A DNA stretch of 64,000 nucleotides from Halicephalobus mephisto (lineage: Eukaryota; Nematoda; Chromadorea; Rhabditida; Panagrolaimidae), in the NCBI GenBank assembly GCA_009193035.1, contig SWDT01000024.1, forward strand, positions 248,001 to 312,000. Direction: 5' to 3'. This document shows, piece after piece, positions 1 to 11,852 of this stretch. How positions within the stretch are numbered: the stretch's first letter is position 1; every line of letters begins with the position of its first letter. The translations under genes were made by a program, and so were the position numbers. Under the pieces are notes generated by a model that was not told where the DNA came from, did not search any database, and was given only the letters and a program-made list of their open reading frames with translations.

Positions 1-1689
1 TGAAGGATGCAATTATCATTGTAAGAACAGTGTTTGAATATTTTTCCTATTAGAAATTGTTAGGATAGTGATTAAGGAGAACAATTTTTCGAATTTCTTG
101 AACACTATCCACAACTTTTTTTTGTTGATCACTTTTAAATAGTGTCCGAAAAATTCGAAAAATTGTTTTTCCAGCTACTATCTAGACAATTTTGATAGTT
201 AAAATAGTAGATTAAAAAAGAATAGTTTTTAAATTTTTTGGACAGTATCCACAATTTTCCCTACGGATCATTCTCAAGTAATCTCCAGGAACGTTTAGCA
301 ATAATATTTTTTCAACCACTGAATGATTTCAATGAAAAAAGTTCAAAAACAAATTTTATTTGAGTATGTAGGCATATTTCTTGAATAAAATTTTGCACAG
401 AAATTCTTTATTTGGATAGTGACAAAAGACCATATTTATTGAACTAATCCATATCATCCAAGTCTATTTACTATAAAACTCAATCCAACTTGAAGGATCC
501 TGAGTGGACGATTGGATACTTTACAATTTTGTAAATTCTTCAAAAATAAAACAATATTTTTAAGGTCACTTTACTAGTATATCGGAAGATAAAAATAAGT
601 TTTTCCACGTGAATTACCAACCTTTGGATTCCATCAGAATCCGTAATGGTGTCCGAACATGAGGTTTTTCAAATTTGAGGCTCAAAAAGGATGTTCACGA
701 CGAAAAAAAGACAAATAAAACCAACAAAAGTTAGGCATGCATAAGGAACCTTAAAATCAACAACTGTCTGGAACAATTCTAGCATATGAAAAATGGAAAA
801 CTTGGCATCGTATCAAGTATTTCCAACAAAAATAAAAGAATCTCAAATATCTACTTTGATACCAGAACAATTTTTAAATTTCTTTTCGAAAGTAAACTCG
901 TGCTAATCATGTCTGAACACGAAAAGTACTTATTAGCTTTTCCAAATACGCTAAAGCTCGTCGCCCATGTCACTTCTCATTAGATTTCCGGTTAATCGTC
1001 ACTTGTCGTGTCACCATCGCCCACTCGACTTTTTCAGATGGATTTACAAAAATATCAGCTATCAGAATTGAATAAATGAGTCCTTGTGCTGCAGAGATAA
1101 TCTAATTTACAATTTCAGTTTTCGCAGAAGAGAAACGTGGAAATAAGCATGTAAAGTAGATAGGATACATAGATTCGAAAGAAGCAGTTAATTCAACCAA
1201 GAACCCAGGCTCGAAAATGGGGGAACATGGAAAATCTGGATAGTGACTATGAGTGGAAGTTCATTAGAACTTGTAGACACTATCCAATAGACAAAGTAAT
1301 ATCCAATATTCGCCAAAGGAAATCAACAATCGGAAAAATTAATCCAACTAGTTAAAATTAGTGACTAGAAAAAAACGATTTTCGGGATTTTCCAAACACT
1401 ATTCATTTCTTTCCTCATTGTGTAATTTTGAATACATCTTAGAAATTGCGTAAATAGTAATTGAGAAAAAACTATTTTCGGAATTTTTTAAGACTGACTA
1501 ATAATATTTGTCCTATAAAAGTTGCTGAGGTAATGACTAACTAAATATCATTCTTTCAATTCATTGGATACTATTTATGATTCATCTACAGAACTAATGA
1601 TAGATAGTATCTAACAAATTTCTTTCCCTAATTACTGTTTATGAAATTTCTAAAACACTGCGCAATAATCACTAGTCATCCTCAAGAAA

Positions 1690-1940
1690 TTACCAAGATG
1701 CTAATTGAAAAAGGACAATTCGTCGAATTTTCTGGACACTATCCACGAATCGATACCAAAAAAACAAATGAATAGTGTCCAGAAAATTCGAAAAACTGTC
1801 TTTTCTCAGCTACTATCTATACAATTTCTAAAACATTCAAGGAAATCCACAACTATCCTATATAAATTGTCAGAATAGTGACTAGCAAAGAATTATTTGC
1901 GAATTTTCTGGACATTATCCATACAACCCCTAAAACAGAG
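1690..1940. repeat. dispersed inverted-repeat satellite, block 1
   Basis: A unit half reading GGACAATTCGTCGAATTTTC, then GGACACTATCC, is followed after a short spacer by its reverse complement (GAATAGTGTCCAGAAAATTC). The next unit starts with AATAGTGACTAGCAAAG. The same family recurs at about 2520-2860, 10890-11400, 13920-14500 and 35830-36270, with single copies elsewhere such as 17460-17530. Copies are diverged and their edges are approximate. Confidence 0.7.
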
Positions 1941-2160
1941 AATGATTTTCAAAATCTAGACACTAATTCAATTTCTACGATTATCCAATCTTCATTGAAA
2001 AAGTGCTGAATTGGATAAACAATATAATTCTCATAATATAGAAAAATTTAAAAAGTAGTTTCAAGAAAAGAGAAATATCCAATTCCAAACAAAGTCCGTA
2101 TTTAGTCTAGTGCCAATCAATTGCGCGCCTTGTTCGTCCCAGAGTTGCACTCGAGATGCC

Positions 2161-2187
2161 GTAAATGGATCAGTCCCATCCATTTAC
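2161..2187. other. perfect 10 bp hairpin
   Basis: GTAAATGGAT is followed by a 7 nt loop (CAGTCCC) and then its exact reverse complement ATCCATTTAC. The hairpin sits in a local island of higher GC in otherwise AT-rich, repeat-bearing DNA. No function can be read from it. Confidence 0.5.
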
Positions 2188-2519
2188 CTTTAGAGGATAT
2201 CTCAAATCCTGGGTCAACAATTGACTTCTAAGTTCTCCATCCGCAGAATCTTAATGGTAATTAAGAGATTTTACTAAAAACAGAAATTTCACAGTAACTT
2301 GTTTTGTTCACCGGCGGAAAAGGTCCAGACCAGGTGCATGGCAACCTGTGCCTTTCGGTTCTCATGGGAAAGGTTAACTAATGCTGTCGTCATTCACAAA
2401 TCTCATTCTGCCGTTGCTCTAGGTGAAAATTGTACTTCGGCTAATCGAAAAGGCATATCTTTAGAGATTTGGTTCTTAACGATATTCAGCAAAGCATAAC
2501 GAAAATCACGTGAATAGTA

Positions 2520-2860
2520 ACTGACATCTGGCAATTTCTCAGATTTCATGAATAATATCTAAAGTCAAACAATCTCATAAAAATTGTTTGGATAGGGTTT
2601 AAAAAGACCAATTTTTCAAATTTCCTGGCATTCTTCCAGTGTTAAAAAAGACGAATAGTGCACGGAAAATTCCAAGTCATCTTAGATACTATCCGGAATA
2701 AACAATCTCATAATTGTCCAGATAGTGCTTAAAAAGAACAACTTTCTAAATTCCCCGGACACTATCCAAAATTCAACAACGGAAGAAAGATGGATAGTGT
2801 TCACAACTTCCAAAAATTGTTTCCTTCCAGCCACTATTCGGACAATTCCACCGGCATTTA
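2520..2860. repeat. dispersed inverted-repeat satellite, block 2
   Basis: Two to three diverged units of the same family as at 1690-1940. They are recognised by AATTGTCCAGATAGTGCTTA and GGACACTATCC facing GGATAGTGTTC and GCCACTATTC. The minus-strand open frame at 2682-2960 runs through these units and is not treated as a gene. Confidence 0.65.
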
Positions 2861-3356
2861 AAACTAAAAACCCAAACCATTTCCAGTCATCTTGAAGCCA
2901 TTTATATCCTAGTAAAAAATCCAAAAGCAAATACACCCTCCTTGGAAAGTTGCTTCCCACTTTAACGTCCAGAATTCAACACTTAAAACGGAACAATCTA
3001 AATCGCTCTACATCCGCTGTTCTGCGACTAGCCATGAATGAAAGCTGCCAGAGACGTCAACAGACTCCTGCCAGCCAATTTTTAGACTGGCAAAATTCAA
3101 TGCCTAAGAGTCTCCTTCAGTCATAGGGGCTGTCCGGGTGTTGAATAAAAATGAAGCTTTTCAATGAATTATTTTCCAACTTTGAATTTCAAAAAACATC
3201 AAAATCTAGTCCAAAGGTCAACCACTGAAAAATAACTCTTCTTCGTAAATGAGGGTACATTTACACAGTTCTCTCTTGACATATAACAAACCCACAAAAA
3301 GGAAAATCGTGAAAGCCCGTGTATCCAAGCAATTCAATTACTCCAATAACAATGAA

Positions 3357-4422
3357 CTACTCTGCAGCACCTTCGGCGGGGGCTTGAGCAGCAGGAGCGA
3401 CAGGATCAGTAGAGTTGGCTTTAGCGGCAGCTTGTTGCTTCAACATGGTCCAATCAAATGTGTAGTCGTACTGGTGATTTAGAGTTCTGAAGAGGATACG
3501 GAAGAGTTGTCGGAGGTACATGTAATCAGGAGCTTCATCGAACCGAAGTCCACGACAATAGTTCAAGTACATAGAGAACTCTGCAGGGAATCCTTTGCAC
3601 AGAGCTTCAACAGGAGTCGTCATCTTCTGAAAATTAAAACAATAAAGAACTTTAACCCCAAAGAACTGACCTTTTCAGAGATCCGTTCGTACTTCTGCTT
3701 CTTGTTCGCAGCTTTAAGTCCTTGCCAAGGAAGGTTTCCACGGTTGAAGTACATCAGGACATAGCCGAGAGATTCCATGTCATCACGACGAGATTGTTCC
3801 ACGCCCATATGGGCATTCACAGAGGCATAACGAGCAGTTCCAGTTAAATTCTTGTTGTCACGATAGGGAATGTGGATGCGGGTGCGCGAATCCCGGTATT
3901 TCTTAGCCAAACCGAAGTCGATGATGAAGAGCTTATTACAATGACGACCTATACCCATCAAGAAGTTGTCTGGCTTGATATCGCGATGGATAAAGCTTTT
4001 GACATGCACGTATTCGATTCTCCCAATCATCTGATCTGCCAACATCAGCACTGTCTTCATCGTGAATCTTCGGCTGCAGAAGTTGAACAAGTCCTCTAGA
4101 GATGGTCCAAGTAGATCCATGACCAAACAGTGGTAATCCCTCTCAATTCCATAATAACGAATGTGAGGAATACCGACACCACCGTGAAGGATCTTATAAA
4201 CCTTGCTTTCGTAAAGAAGCTGAGGATGACGGGCCTAAAATTACAACTTGATATGTCAACGCTTAACCAAAAACCAACCTTGACCGACTCAATCTTTACA
4301 GCTACCTCCTCACCATTCTGAATGTTGATTCCAAGATAAATATCACCGAAGGATCCACTTCCTATCTTTCTCTTCAGTTTATACTTCAATCCAATGATGA
4401 AATCTTTCGACGACATAGCCAT
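3357..4422 (-). CDS. kin-19: casein kinase I alpha, copy A
   Basis: This is a serine/threonine kinase of the CK1-alpha family, which acts in Wnt/beta-catenin signalling and cell division. Three exons: 4279-4422, 3671-4234 and 3357-3626, all phase 0, giving 325 residues. Visible motifs are the glycine loop [11 protein letters not shown], catalytic Lys in [29 protein letters not shown], and the CK1-type LTGTARYAS in place of the usual APE. The kinase domain almost fills the protein, and a short Ala/Pro-rich tail ends in EGAAE. The first ATG (MAMSSKDF) is used; the internal ATG at 4416 is also possible. It lies 672 bp downstream of an almost identical paralogue on the same strand with the same intron positions, so the pair arose by tandem duplication. 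Intron 1 is only 44 nt here. Confidence 0.93.
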
Positions 4423-5094
4423 CCTTTTGAACCAATATATCGAAATCAAGGGCCAATGTCAACCCTTGAATACCAAGAGTAAAGTGGCAACAAGGACCAG
4501 CCACCTAAAAATTTCCATTTCATATGTTAGAACTCGTCAAACTCGTCATTTTCCGACGGGGAATTAAACAAAAACATTCTCACGCATAATGTTAAGATAA
4601 TTCCAAATATTCTAATTAAAATATTTCTTAAATGGAATATAATCGATAAAAAACAGAAAAAAACCAATGAAAGTACTGCAGAGTACGAACGACAAAAAAC
4701 AAAGCAAACGAGACAGACGCTGAGTTGGGACGCGCGCACCCGTCTGCAATGGAATGACTGACTATCGATTCTTCGATGTCCTCGCGGTAAGACACTCTTT
4801 TGAAATGAGCGTTCCACACAACCAGTTTCCATCCTATGAATTTGATAATTTGAATAACCATTTCTCCATTAAAAAAAGAAACTCGCGGTAAGATCTAAGA
4901 ATTTGATAACTATCAAATTTCCTACTGTCTGTACTTTCCCAATATCCATTGAATATTCCCAAGATCAATCATTTTCTCTTTTTATACATCGAACTCGTGC
5001 TTGATAATGAGGGACAAAAGGGTATCAGGATCGGGGGCATACAAATATTTCGTGGAAAAAACAAGAACCAAAAGAATCAGAATCCACAATCAAT

Positions 5095-6395
5095 TCATGG
5101 AAGAGGGTTTCGTGGAACTCCTGGATTCTGAGGAGTTGCCGCACTTTCTGCAGCTGGAGTGGAAGTTGGAAGTCCGGGGGTTGTCGAATTAGGAGCTGCA
5201 GCTCCCTGAGCAGTACTACCTTGTACTCCTCCATTCGCTGTCGCTTTTTGCTTCAACATAGTCCAATCAAACGTGTAGTCGTACTGGTGATTTAGAGTTC
5301 TGAAGAGGATACGGAAGAGTTGTCGGAGGTACATGTAATCAGGAGCTTCATCGAATCGAAGTCCACGGCAATAGTTCAGATACATGGAGAACTCTGAAGG
5401 GAACCCTTTGCACAGAGTTTCCACAGGAGTTGTCATTTTCTAAAACCAAAACTCATATAATAAAATCAACAACAACTAACCTTTTCGGAGATCTTCTCAT
5501 ATTTCTGCTTCTTATTTGCAGCTTTCAATCCTTGCCATGGAAGATTCCCTCTGTTAAAGTACATCAGTACATATCCCAACGATTCCATGTCATCTCTCCT
5601 TGACTGTTCAATTCCCATATGAGCATTTACAGATGCATACCGTGCAGTTCCCGTTAAATTCTTATTGTCTCTATAGGGAATGTGAACACGAGTTCTTGAG
5701 TCTCTGTACTTTTTAGCCAAACCAAAATCAATGATAAACAGTTTGTTGCAATGACGTCCTATACCCATCAGAAAATTATCCGGCTTGATATCACGATGGA
5801 TAAAGTTCTTCACATGCATATATTCAATCCTTCCAATCATCTGATCTGCCAACATCAGCACTGTCTTCATCGTAAACCTTCTACTACAAAAGTTGAAGAG
5901 ATCTTCCAACGAAGGACCAAGCAAATCCATGACCAAACAGTGGTAATCCCTCTCAATTCCATAATAACGAATGTGAGGAATACCAACACCACCATGAAGG
6001 ATCTTATAGACTTTGCTTTCATAAAGAAGCTGAGGATGACGGGCCTAAAGCGGAATTCTTAATCAGTAAAAGTAGTTTTCGTGCTTACTAAGCAATCAAC
6101 TAAAACCCCACAGGTGTTAAAAATCCAATACTAAAGAACATTCCTCATTTTTCTGCTGACTCAACAAACGCCCAACATGAAAATTTTAGGTACGTCTAAT
6201 CACCAAAAAATACTACTGATAAAGACAATCACATCACCAGTACGTCAAAAAACTCACTTTAATGGATTCTAGTTTAACAGCAACTTCTTCACCATTTTGA
6301 ATGTTGATACCAAGGTAAATATCACCAAATGACCCACTTCCTATCTTTCTTTTCAACTTATACTTGATTCCGACAATGAATTCTTTAGAGGCCAT
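5095..6395 (-). CDS. kin-19: casein kinase I alpha, copy B
   Basis: Second CK1-alpha gene. Exons 6258-6395, 5481-6044 and 5095-5439 give 348 residues. Intron positions and phases equal those of copy A, and the 188-residue middle exon differs at only a few residues (for example EYMHVKNF against EYVHVKSF). The divergence is in the C-terminal tail, which is longer here and rich in Gly, Thr, Ala and Pro. The start chosen (MASKEF) fits the family N-terminus; an in-frame ATG 12 nt upstream (6407) is an alternative. Intron 1 is 213 nt, against 44 nt in copy A. The longer tail is closer in length to the CK1-alpha of C. elegans as I remember it, so this copy may be the conserved one. Confidence 0.93.
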
Positions 6396-7796
6396 AGCTA
6401 GGGCCATCCAATTATAAGGTTAACCCAAATAAAACGTCAGAAATCTAATTTAAAAAAATAATTCAAAAAATGAAAGAAATAAATCCAAGTTTGAGGATCT
6501 TTGTTGGGTAATTTAGAAGCAATGGAATGCTCCTTCTGAAAATAATATTAATTATAAAATTATTCAATCAATAAGCACGCGTATAGCACATACGTCTGAC
6601 GCAATAAGAGCAAAAAAAACCAAACTAGCATGCATGCCAAGAGTTCCCAATATGGCGAATTTTTGCTTTAAGAAACTTACAAGATTTAAAAATAGAAAAA
6701 AAACGAGCGAAAACGTCACTAATCGAAAAAGAGAAAGTCAGAACTAAAGGAAAACAAACCAAAAATCATTCCTATTGTAAAATTACAAATGTTCAAAAAC
6801 AATTCATGTCTTATGATCAATACTGGTCCATAAATTCCCCTTTTAAATATTGATTATTTATAAAATATGATAAAAGTAAATAAGTTTACTTCAACCTATC
6901 ATTGACAAACTCCTGACATTTTTCCTCATCAATACTCGTAGAGTTCCACTGAAGACACACACTTTTCCGCAACAGAGACGGCAAAAGCAAGATTATGCGT
7001 CCCACAGACCTTCAGTTATAGAGAGAAAATGTAGCAGTACCAAGTCTTCTCTCTCTTTTGCAGCTGTAAAATAGCGTACACACATGCTCAAGTCCCGATC
7101 TCCGTTGCATCCAAATTTCACAAAGAGAGCAGCCGCGTCCTTCGCAAAAGGGGAGCCAAAGCGACACACAATCATAATCAACGAGCATCCAAAAACGTGC
7201 AAAGGCTGTCTAATAAAATTCTCAAGTTCAATTTTCCTCTCTAGATGTGTAAGTTCAAATTGTTACCTAGCTTTTGAAACTTTTTTCGATCGATAATTGC
7301 AAAAACGTGCGCAAACAATATTAAAAAGTTAGAGGTTCTCTCCAATCCGCGCCCAAATCAATTCCGAACGGACATCAAGTACCAGCGATGAATCCTAAAT
7401 GGACCAAACACGGAAAATTGGAATCGATAATCGAGCTTGACAATAGACCAAGTTTTGCTCCTAAGGAAACAAATCGGTCACTCTGTCGAGGTCCATTGTT
7501 CAGGACCATTTCGAAAGTAGACAATGCAAATTTAGATTCAACAAGGTCAGGCTAGTTTCGAAAGAAACCATAAAATCGAAACCAAAGGATAAATACTTTC
7601 GGCGATCCAAACACCTTATTAAATCCACAGAATCCAATATAATCTTTATTCTCTCATTAATCCCTAGTGTTTCTGCAGCCTAAGGGCATTATCTCTACAG
7701 AAAAGGCAGAATGACCTGCATCTGGCTAAACCTCGCCAACTTAAGGACCTTCCCACTGGCGGGAAATGGGAGATACTATCAGTCAAACACAGCTAC
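6396..7796. other. intergenic, upstream of CK1 copy B
   Basis: No supported gene. The section 6960-7210 is less AT-rich and carries CT-rich tracts and an acceptor-like CTCTTTTGCAG, so it could be promoter or 5' leader of the kinase gene. The open frame at 7084-7296 has no recognisable domain. From about 7660 to 7796 lies the probable 3' untranslated region of the next minus-strand gene. Confidence 0.4.
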
Positions 7797-8500
7797 TTAT
7801 GATTTCTTCGAAGGCTCTGGGGCTAAAATAATCATTCAGCCGATTGCAAGAGAAAGAATGAACTCACACTTCTGAAAATCTGCCCAAGTCCTCTTGGCAT
7901 GAGCAACTCCCGTCCTGACAATGTCGACGGTCTCATAAGGATAACAGAAGGCAGCCATCGTCGTCAATCCACCTGCAGCATAAACAAACTTCCGGATGCC
8001 GTAACGTCTGATTCCGAGGACAAAACCAGCCATTCCACCAACAGTAATAGCCATAGCTTTCGGGAGAACTGTCCATTCGTTTCGCACGTAATCATCTGCA
8101 GCAACAACAGCATTTTTGGCTGTTGTCAACGACTTGTCAACTATTCCGAAGCGGCTCTGGAACATGCATGACGAACATGATTAGGAAATCGAAGGGATAG
8201 AAACTTACAACAATGACTTCATAGCCATCGAGGATCGCGTATCGGATCGAGGCAAACTCCTTTTCCAGTGGTAATTTCTCCTTCTCCACAAATTTGTACT
8301 CGTTCAATCTCGTCTGTTCGTTGTAAATCGGCAACTAGAAATAAAATTTCAACAAAATTTATATATAAAAGTGAAAAACCCACATCCTTGATGGCGACAA
8401 GTTTACTTTCCTGATCTTTCTTCTCTGTTGTTGTCACTGTAAACCAACTCTTGCCAAAGTTGGCGATCTTGGAGACAATGGATTCATTATCTGATGACAT
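7797..8500 (-). CDS. moma-1: MICOS complex subunit, apolipoprotein O-like (MIC26/MIC27)
   Basis: Inner mitochondrial membrane protein of the ApoO family, a component of the MICOS complex at cristae junctions. Four exons: 8384-8500, 8209-8334, 7868-8156 and a 26 nt last exon 7797-7822, giving 185 residues. The order is a short polar N-terminus, the LPIYNE block typical of the family just after intron 1, then two hydrophobic helices (around KAMAITVGGMAGFVLG and FVYAAGGLTTMAAFCYP) separated by RRYGIRK. The last exon adds SPEPSKKS and a stop, and its phase fits exactly. An in-frame upstream ATG (8530) exists, but the family N-terminus favours 8500. It is divergent from the Bet1 gene, with 249 bp between start codons. 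Confidence 0.82.
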
Positions 8501-8749
8501 CGTTGTTGGGAGAAATGAGGAAATAAGCACCGGAAGTCAATAAAGAAAAAAGCAGAGAACGCAACAAACAAAAAGTTGTTTGCAGGAGGCTAAACGTTTT
8601 TCGTTGCGAGAGTATCGGAAACATCAAAGAGGTGTTCGAGGAAAACGTGGTAAAACACAAAAAATCGTGGATTTCTCCATTTTTGCGTGGATTTACTTGG
8701 TCTTTTTTAAACTTTTTAAATTTAAATTTCGAGATCGTTAATATTGACA

Positions 8750-9076
8750 ATGGCGTATCGATCTAGTAGAGGTTCTCCGGAGCACGAATACGAAGGAACC
8801 AGCTTTCTGGAACGGCAAAATGACCAGATGCTGGGAGGTCTACGAGAAAAAATCAGCAGCCTCAAACGCATCACGATCGACATCGGAGAAGAAGCCAAAT
8901 TCCATAACAAATTTCTAAATGACATGGGTCACGATATGAACGCCGACCTAGGGCTCCTGGGGTCAACGATGAGGAAACTTGGAATCGTCGCCAAGACTCG
9001 CGGAAACAAAGTCACTTGTTATTTGGTGCTTTTCTCATTCTTTATTTTCCTCTGTATATACTACTTAATCAGGTAA
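8750..9076 (+). CDS. nbet-1: Bet1-like ER-Golgi v-SNARE
   Basis: A tail-anchored SNARE for ER-to-Golgi vesicle fusion. The protein of about 108 residues has a polar N-terminus, a SNARE heptad segment (NDQMLGGLREKISSLKRITI through MRKLGIVAK) and a single C-terminal membrane anchor (CYLVLFSFFIFLCIYYLI), which is the standard Bet1 plan and length. The start is the only good ATG; the preceding TTG is ignored. The end is ambiguous. If read through, translation stops at IR-stop (9076). AATCAG/GTAACT is also a good donor, and joining to acceptors near 9112 or 9124 would replace the tail by a few residues ending at 9136. The gene converges on the next minus gene, whose stop is at 9156. Confidence 0.85.
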   Translation: MAYRSSRGSPEHEYEGTSFLERQNDQMLGGLREKISSLKRITIDIGEEAKFHNKFLNDMGHDMNADLGLLGSTMRKLGIVAKTRGNKVTCYLVLFSFFIFLCIYYLIR

Positions 9077-9155
9077 CTAAGCCATTTATCTAGTTATTGC
9101 AATTCATTTTAGAAAATTTTCCAGAGAGTTCTATTGAATCTCGTTGAATTCATTA

Positions 9156-11548
9156 TTACCTGCCGAACCCGGGAAGGAAGAAGCCACCATTATTCTGAAA
9201 CGTTTCCTAATTAACTTATTTTTACACTTTTACTCTTGCTTACCTGTCCATGTAAGTTGAACAAGTTAAAAAGTCCGCCGAATAAAGGATGAGGAGTCAC
9301 TGCTTGGTACCCTGTGGGGGCCTGGTAGTTGGTACCGACATTGCTTGAGGGGACCTGCCTAACTGGGGCTGTTCCGATGCTGTGAGCAGTAGGTGCTTGA
9401 CCCCCAACATTACTATTTCCACTGGTTAGAGTGTTTCTAGCATTGTTGAAGGCAACCAAAACTTCATTCGGTGGGGTGCTCGTAGCGACTCCCGCGGGAA
9501 GGACGAAACTCTTCTGGGGAGGGTTATCAGTAAAGTGTTCTCTGTTCTTGATGGCTTCGAAGTCTTCATAGTCGTTATTTTGAGAAATTGCACCAAATTG
9601 AGGACTTGCATGAGCCCTATTGAACCCATTAAGTGGATTCGCTCTAGGTGGTGAGTTCTCGAAAGCATTCTGTTTGTAATGAAGCCTCCAGTCATACTCC
9701 TCAATCTCCGCCAGGAAAGCTGCATCTTCTGGAGCCCTATTGAAAGGCTGAGGAGGCAAAGTTGTCTGAATCTGAACCAATTGGGGAAGTGGATGAGCGT
9801 TGGAAGGAACTGGTTTTGGATTATAGAAAATCTGCTGAGTCTTAGGTGGATTGGGCAAGTACCGTGTTCTCGTTTGCGGGGCCTTAGTAACTTGTTCGAA
9901 TTTCTCAGGTTGGAAAGTTCGTTGTTTAGGTTTGTAAACAAAGTTTTGAGTTCTTTTTAATTGGACAAAGTTAGGATTACGGTCATCCAAGTGTCGTTGA
10001 TGGGTGGCGGGGGTCACTACTCTTCTCCCCGGAGTTACAGTTCTATTAAGAACTGAGGGTTTCCTTCCTTTTTTGGCAATTCTAGCCACAGGAGGAACAG
10101 GACTAGTGAAGTCATGGTTCTGCTGACGTCCAATGGGTCCAACAGGCAAGGCCGTCGTCTGAATCGTCTTCGGTCTCGGAGTTTTGTTTCGGTTAACCGG
10201 AGTTTTTGGATCTTCAGACACTCTGTCAATGTGCTCGATGCTTCCATCAAAGAGGCCTTCGTGGAGTCTCATCTGGTTGGAGCTGATTTTGGTTGCAGTA
10301 GTTTGCCATTGCCGAGGGTTCTGTGGACCTCTGGATTTCGGTGGGACTTTTGGAGTAGTTCCTTTCCCAGGATTTGATTCTTCATTCGAAATCAAGTGAT
10401 GGTGGTTTCTAGCTAGTTGACTAGGAGCGACAGTAACCAGCTCAATCCCTTTGGCCTTGGAGTACGCTCTCGGAGGGTCATCGTTGAAGGCAGTTCTCTG
10501 GGCAGGCGGGGGGATAGGGAACTGATGAAGTGCTCCGGATTCTATCTTGACTCCGTGGATCTTGAATTAAGTAATTTTAAATTGAAATTTAAAAAATCCA
10601 TACTCTGTTTTCATTGACCTGCTTCTCTTCTGGCTTGTTGGAGATGAAGTCCCCATCGTCATTGAAATACCCATTTATCCTGGACTCGGGCATTGGAGGG
10701 AGTTCAGGAACAGGGTTGACGGTGTAGGGGAGTATTGGAGGTAATGTCGCTGGAGGGAAAGTGAAGACATGAGGGAATACTCGTTGAACTAGTGGCTTGA
10801 CTGTCGTCGTCGTTCTGACCCTTGACCCTAGAAAGAGCATTATGATATCAGGACGGTCAAAATTAGTTCAATACTGAACGAAAAAGGTCTATTTTAGAAC
10901 ACTATTCAGTCGGAATTGCATGAATAGTGACTAACAAGGAATGATTTTTTGAATCTTCTAAGTCCTATTTACAAACAGGTGGTGAAATAGATGCATAGTA
11001 TCTAAAAATTCCGAAAATTGTTTTTTCAGTTACTATTTATGGGATTTCTAGGACTAAACAATAATCACCAACTATCCAATAGAAATCGTTCAGATAGTAA
11101 CTCACTAGGGCAATTTCCCGGATTTCCCAGACACTATCCGTGACTCAGCTATGGTAGCAGGAAACGGATAGTATCCAGAAAAGTTACGAAATTGTTCTTT
11201 CCCAACCACTATCCACACAATTTCTAAAAGATTGACCTTTAGTTACTAGCTGTTTAATAGAAATTGTAAGGATAGTACTGGCTTAAGACAATCTCTGGGC
11301 TCTCTAAACACTATTCTCTGTAGTGTCGGGTCTCGGGTAGTGTTCATAAAATCTCAGAAACCATTCACTTGTAGTTACTATCCACACAATACCCACTACT
11401 CTGAAAATGAAAACCCACGAATTTCTTCTTCATCTTCCGGCAGTGGCGGTAACCCGTACAGTACTCTTCTTGGCAATTGTTGGCCAGAAGCACATGTGGC
11501 AATTATTACAATAAGAAAGCAGAAAGTTATCCAACTCATCTTTGACAT
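9156..11548 (-). CDS. secreted Pro/Gln/Asn-rich protein of unknown function
   Basis: Four exons: 11419-11548, 10604-10827, 9244-10560 and 9156-9194, all with matching phases, giving 569 residues. The N-terminus is a clear signal peptide (a second Met at residue 4, then a WITFCFLIVIIATC core and an ASG cleavage-like site), so the product is secreted. The rest is low complexity, rich in Pro, Gln, Asn, Thr and Arg, with TTTTVKP-like stretches, many dibasic sites and a hydrophobic FGGLFNLFNLHGQ just before a short glycine-rich end (NNGGFFLPGFGR). I recognise no domain. A matrix or cuticle-associated role is only a guess. Intron 1 (10828-11418) holds copies of the satellite family. The last coding exon is 20-80 bp from the convergent Bet1 gene. 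Confidence 0.75.
10890..11400. repeat. dispersed inverted-repeat satellite, block 3 (intron)
   Basis: Three tandem units with starts about 172 bp apart (near 10911, 11082 and 11254). Each contains a half with ATAGTGACTAA...CACTATCC and an opposed half with GGATAGTATCC...CCACTATCC, followed by an ACAATTTCTAAAAG spacer. The block lies inside the first intron of the secreted Pro/Gln-rich gene. Confidence 0.7.
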
Positions 11549-11852
11549 GGTTTCAGAATAAGACCAAATCGAAGCCCGGGGAGATTTCTTCTGGGACTAC
11601 CTCCTCATGCTGTGTCCAAAAAAACAAAACTGGATAATCCTGAAAATCAACCCATGAACGACTGTCCAGTCAAAAAGTGAGAGATCACGCTGAGGATAAA
11701 ATGATCTGTCCAGTTTTCCTAAATGGTCAAGGGCTTTTATGCGAAAAAAATTCGGAAGCCCTTCAGGCACTCATCTACGCAATTAAAAACCATTGCACAA
11801 TAAAAACAAAATACCAAATATATGAAAAAGTTCTTTTTTAAATTTTTTCTGA

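Larger units (their letters stand above)
1..3356. other. gene-poor region with dispersed satellite units
   Basis: No gene model can be supported here. The sequence is AT-rich and contains degenerate copies of the ATAGTGACTAA / GACACTATCC inverted-repeat family, at about 55-260, 1380-1960 and 2520-2850. The short open frames in it (for example 786-983 and 2299-2499) show no signal peptide, splice pattern or family motif. Around 2120-2480 the base composition is less AT-rich. That stretch holds a perfect hairpin and could be regulatory or a decayed exon, but no frame is convincing. Confidence 0.5.

Noticed and set aside
2682..2960. 92-codon minus-strand ORF
   Set aside because: It crosses satellite repeats and has no recognisable protein features.
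9426..10399. Long ORFs in other frames within the Pro/Gln-rich gene
   Set aside because: They are shadows of a low-complexity coding exon that has a signal peptide and consistent splicing in the chosen frame.
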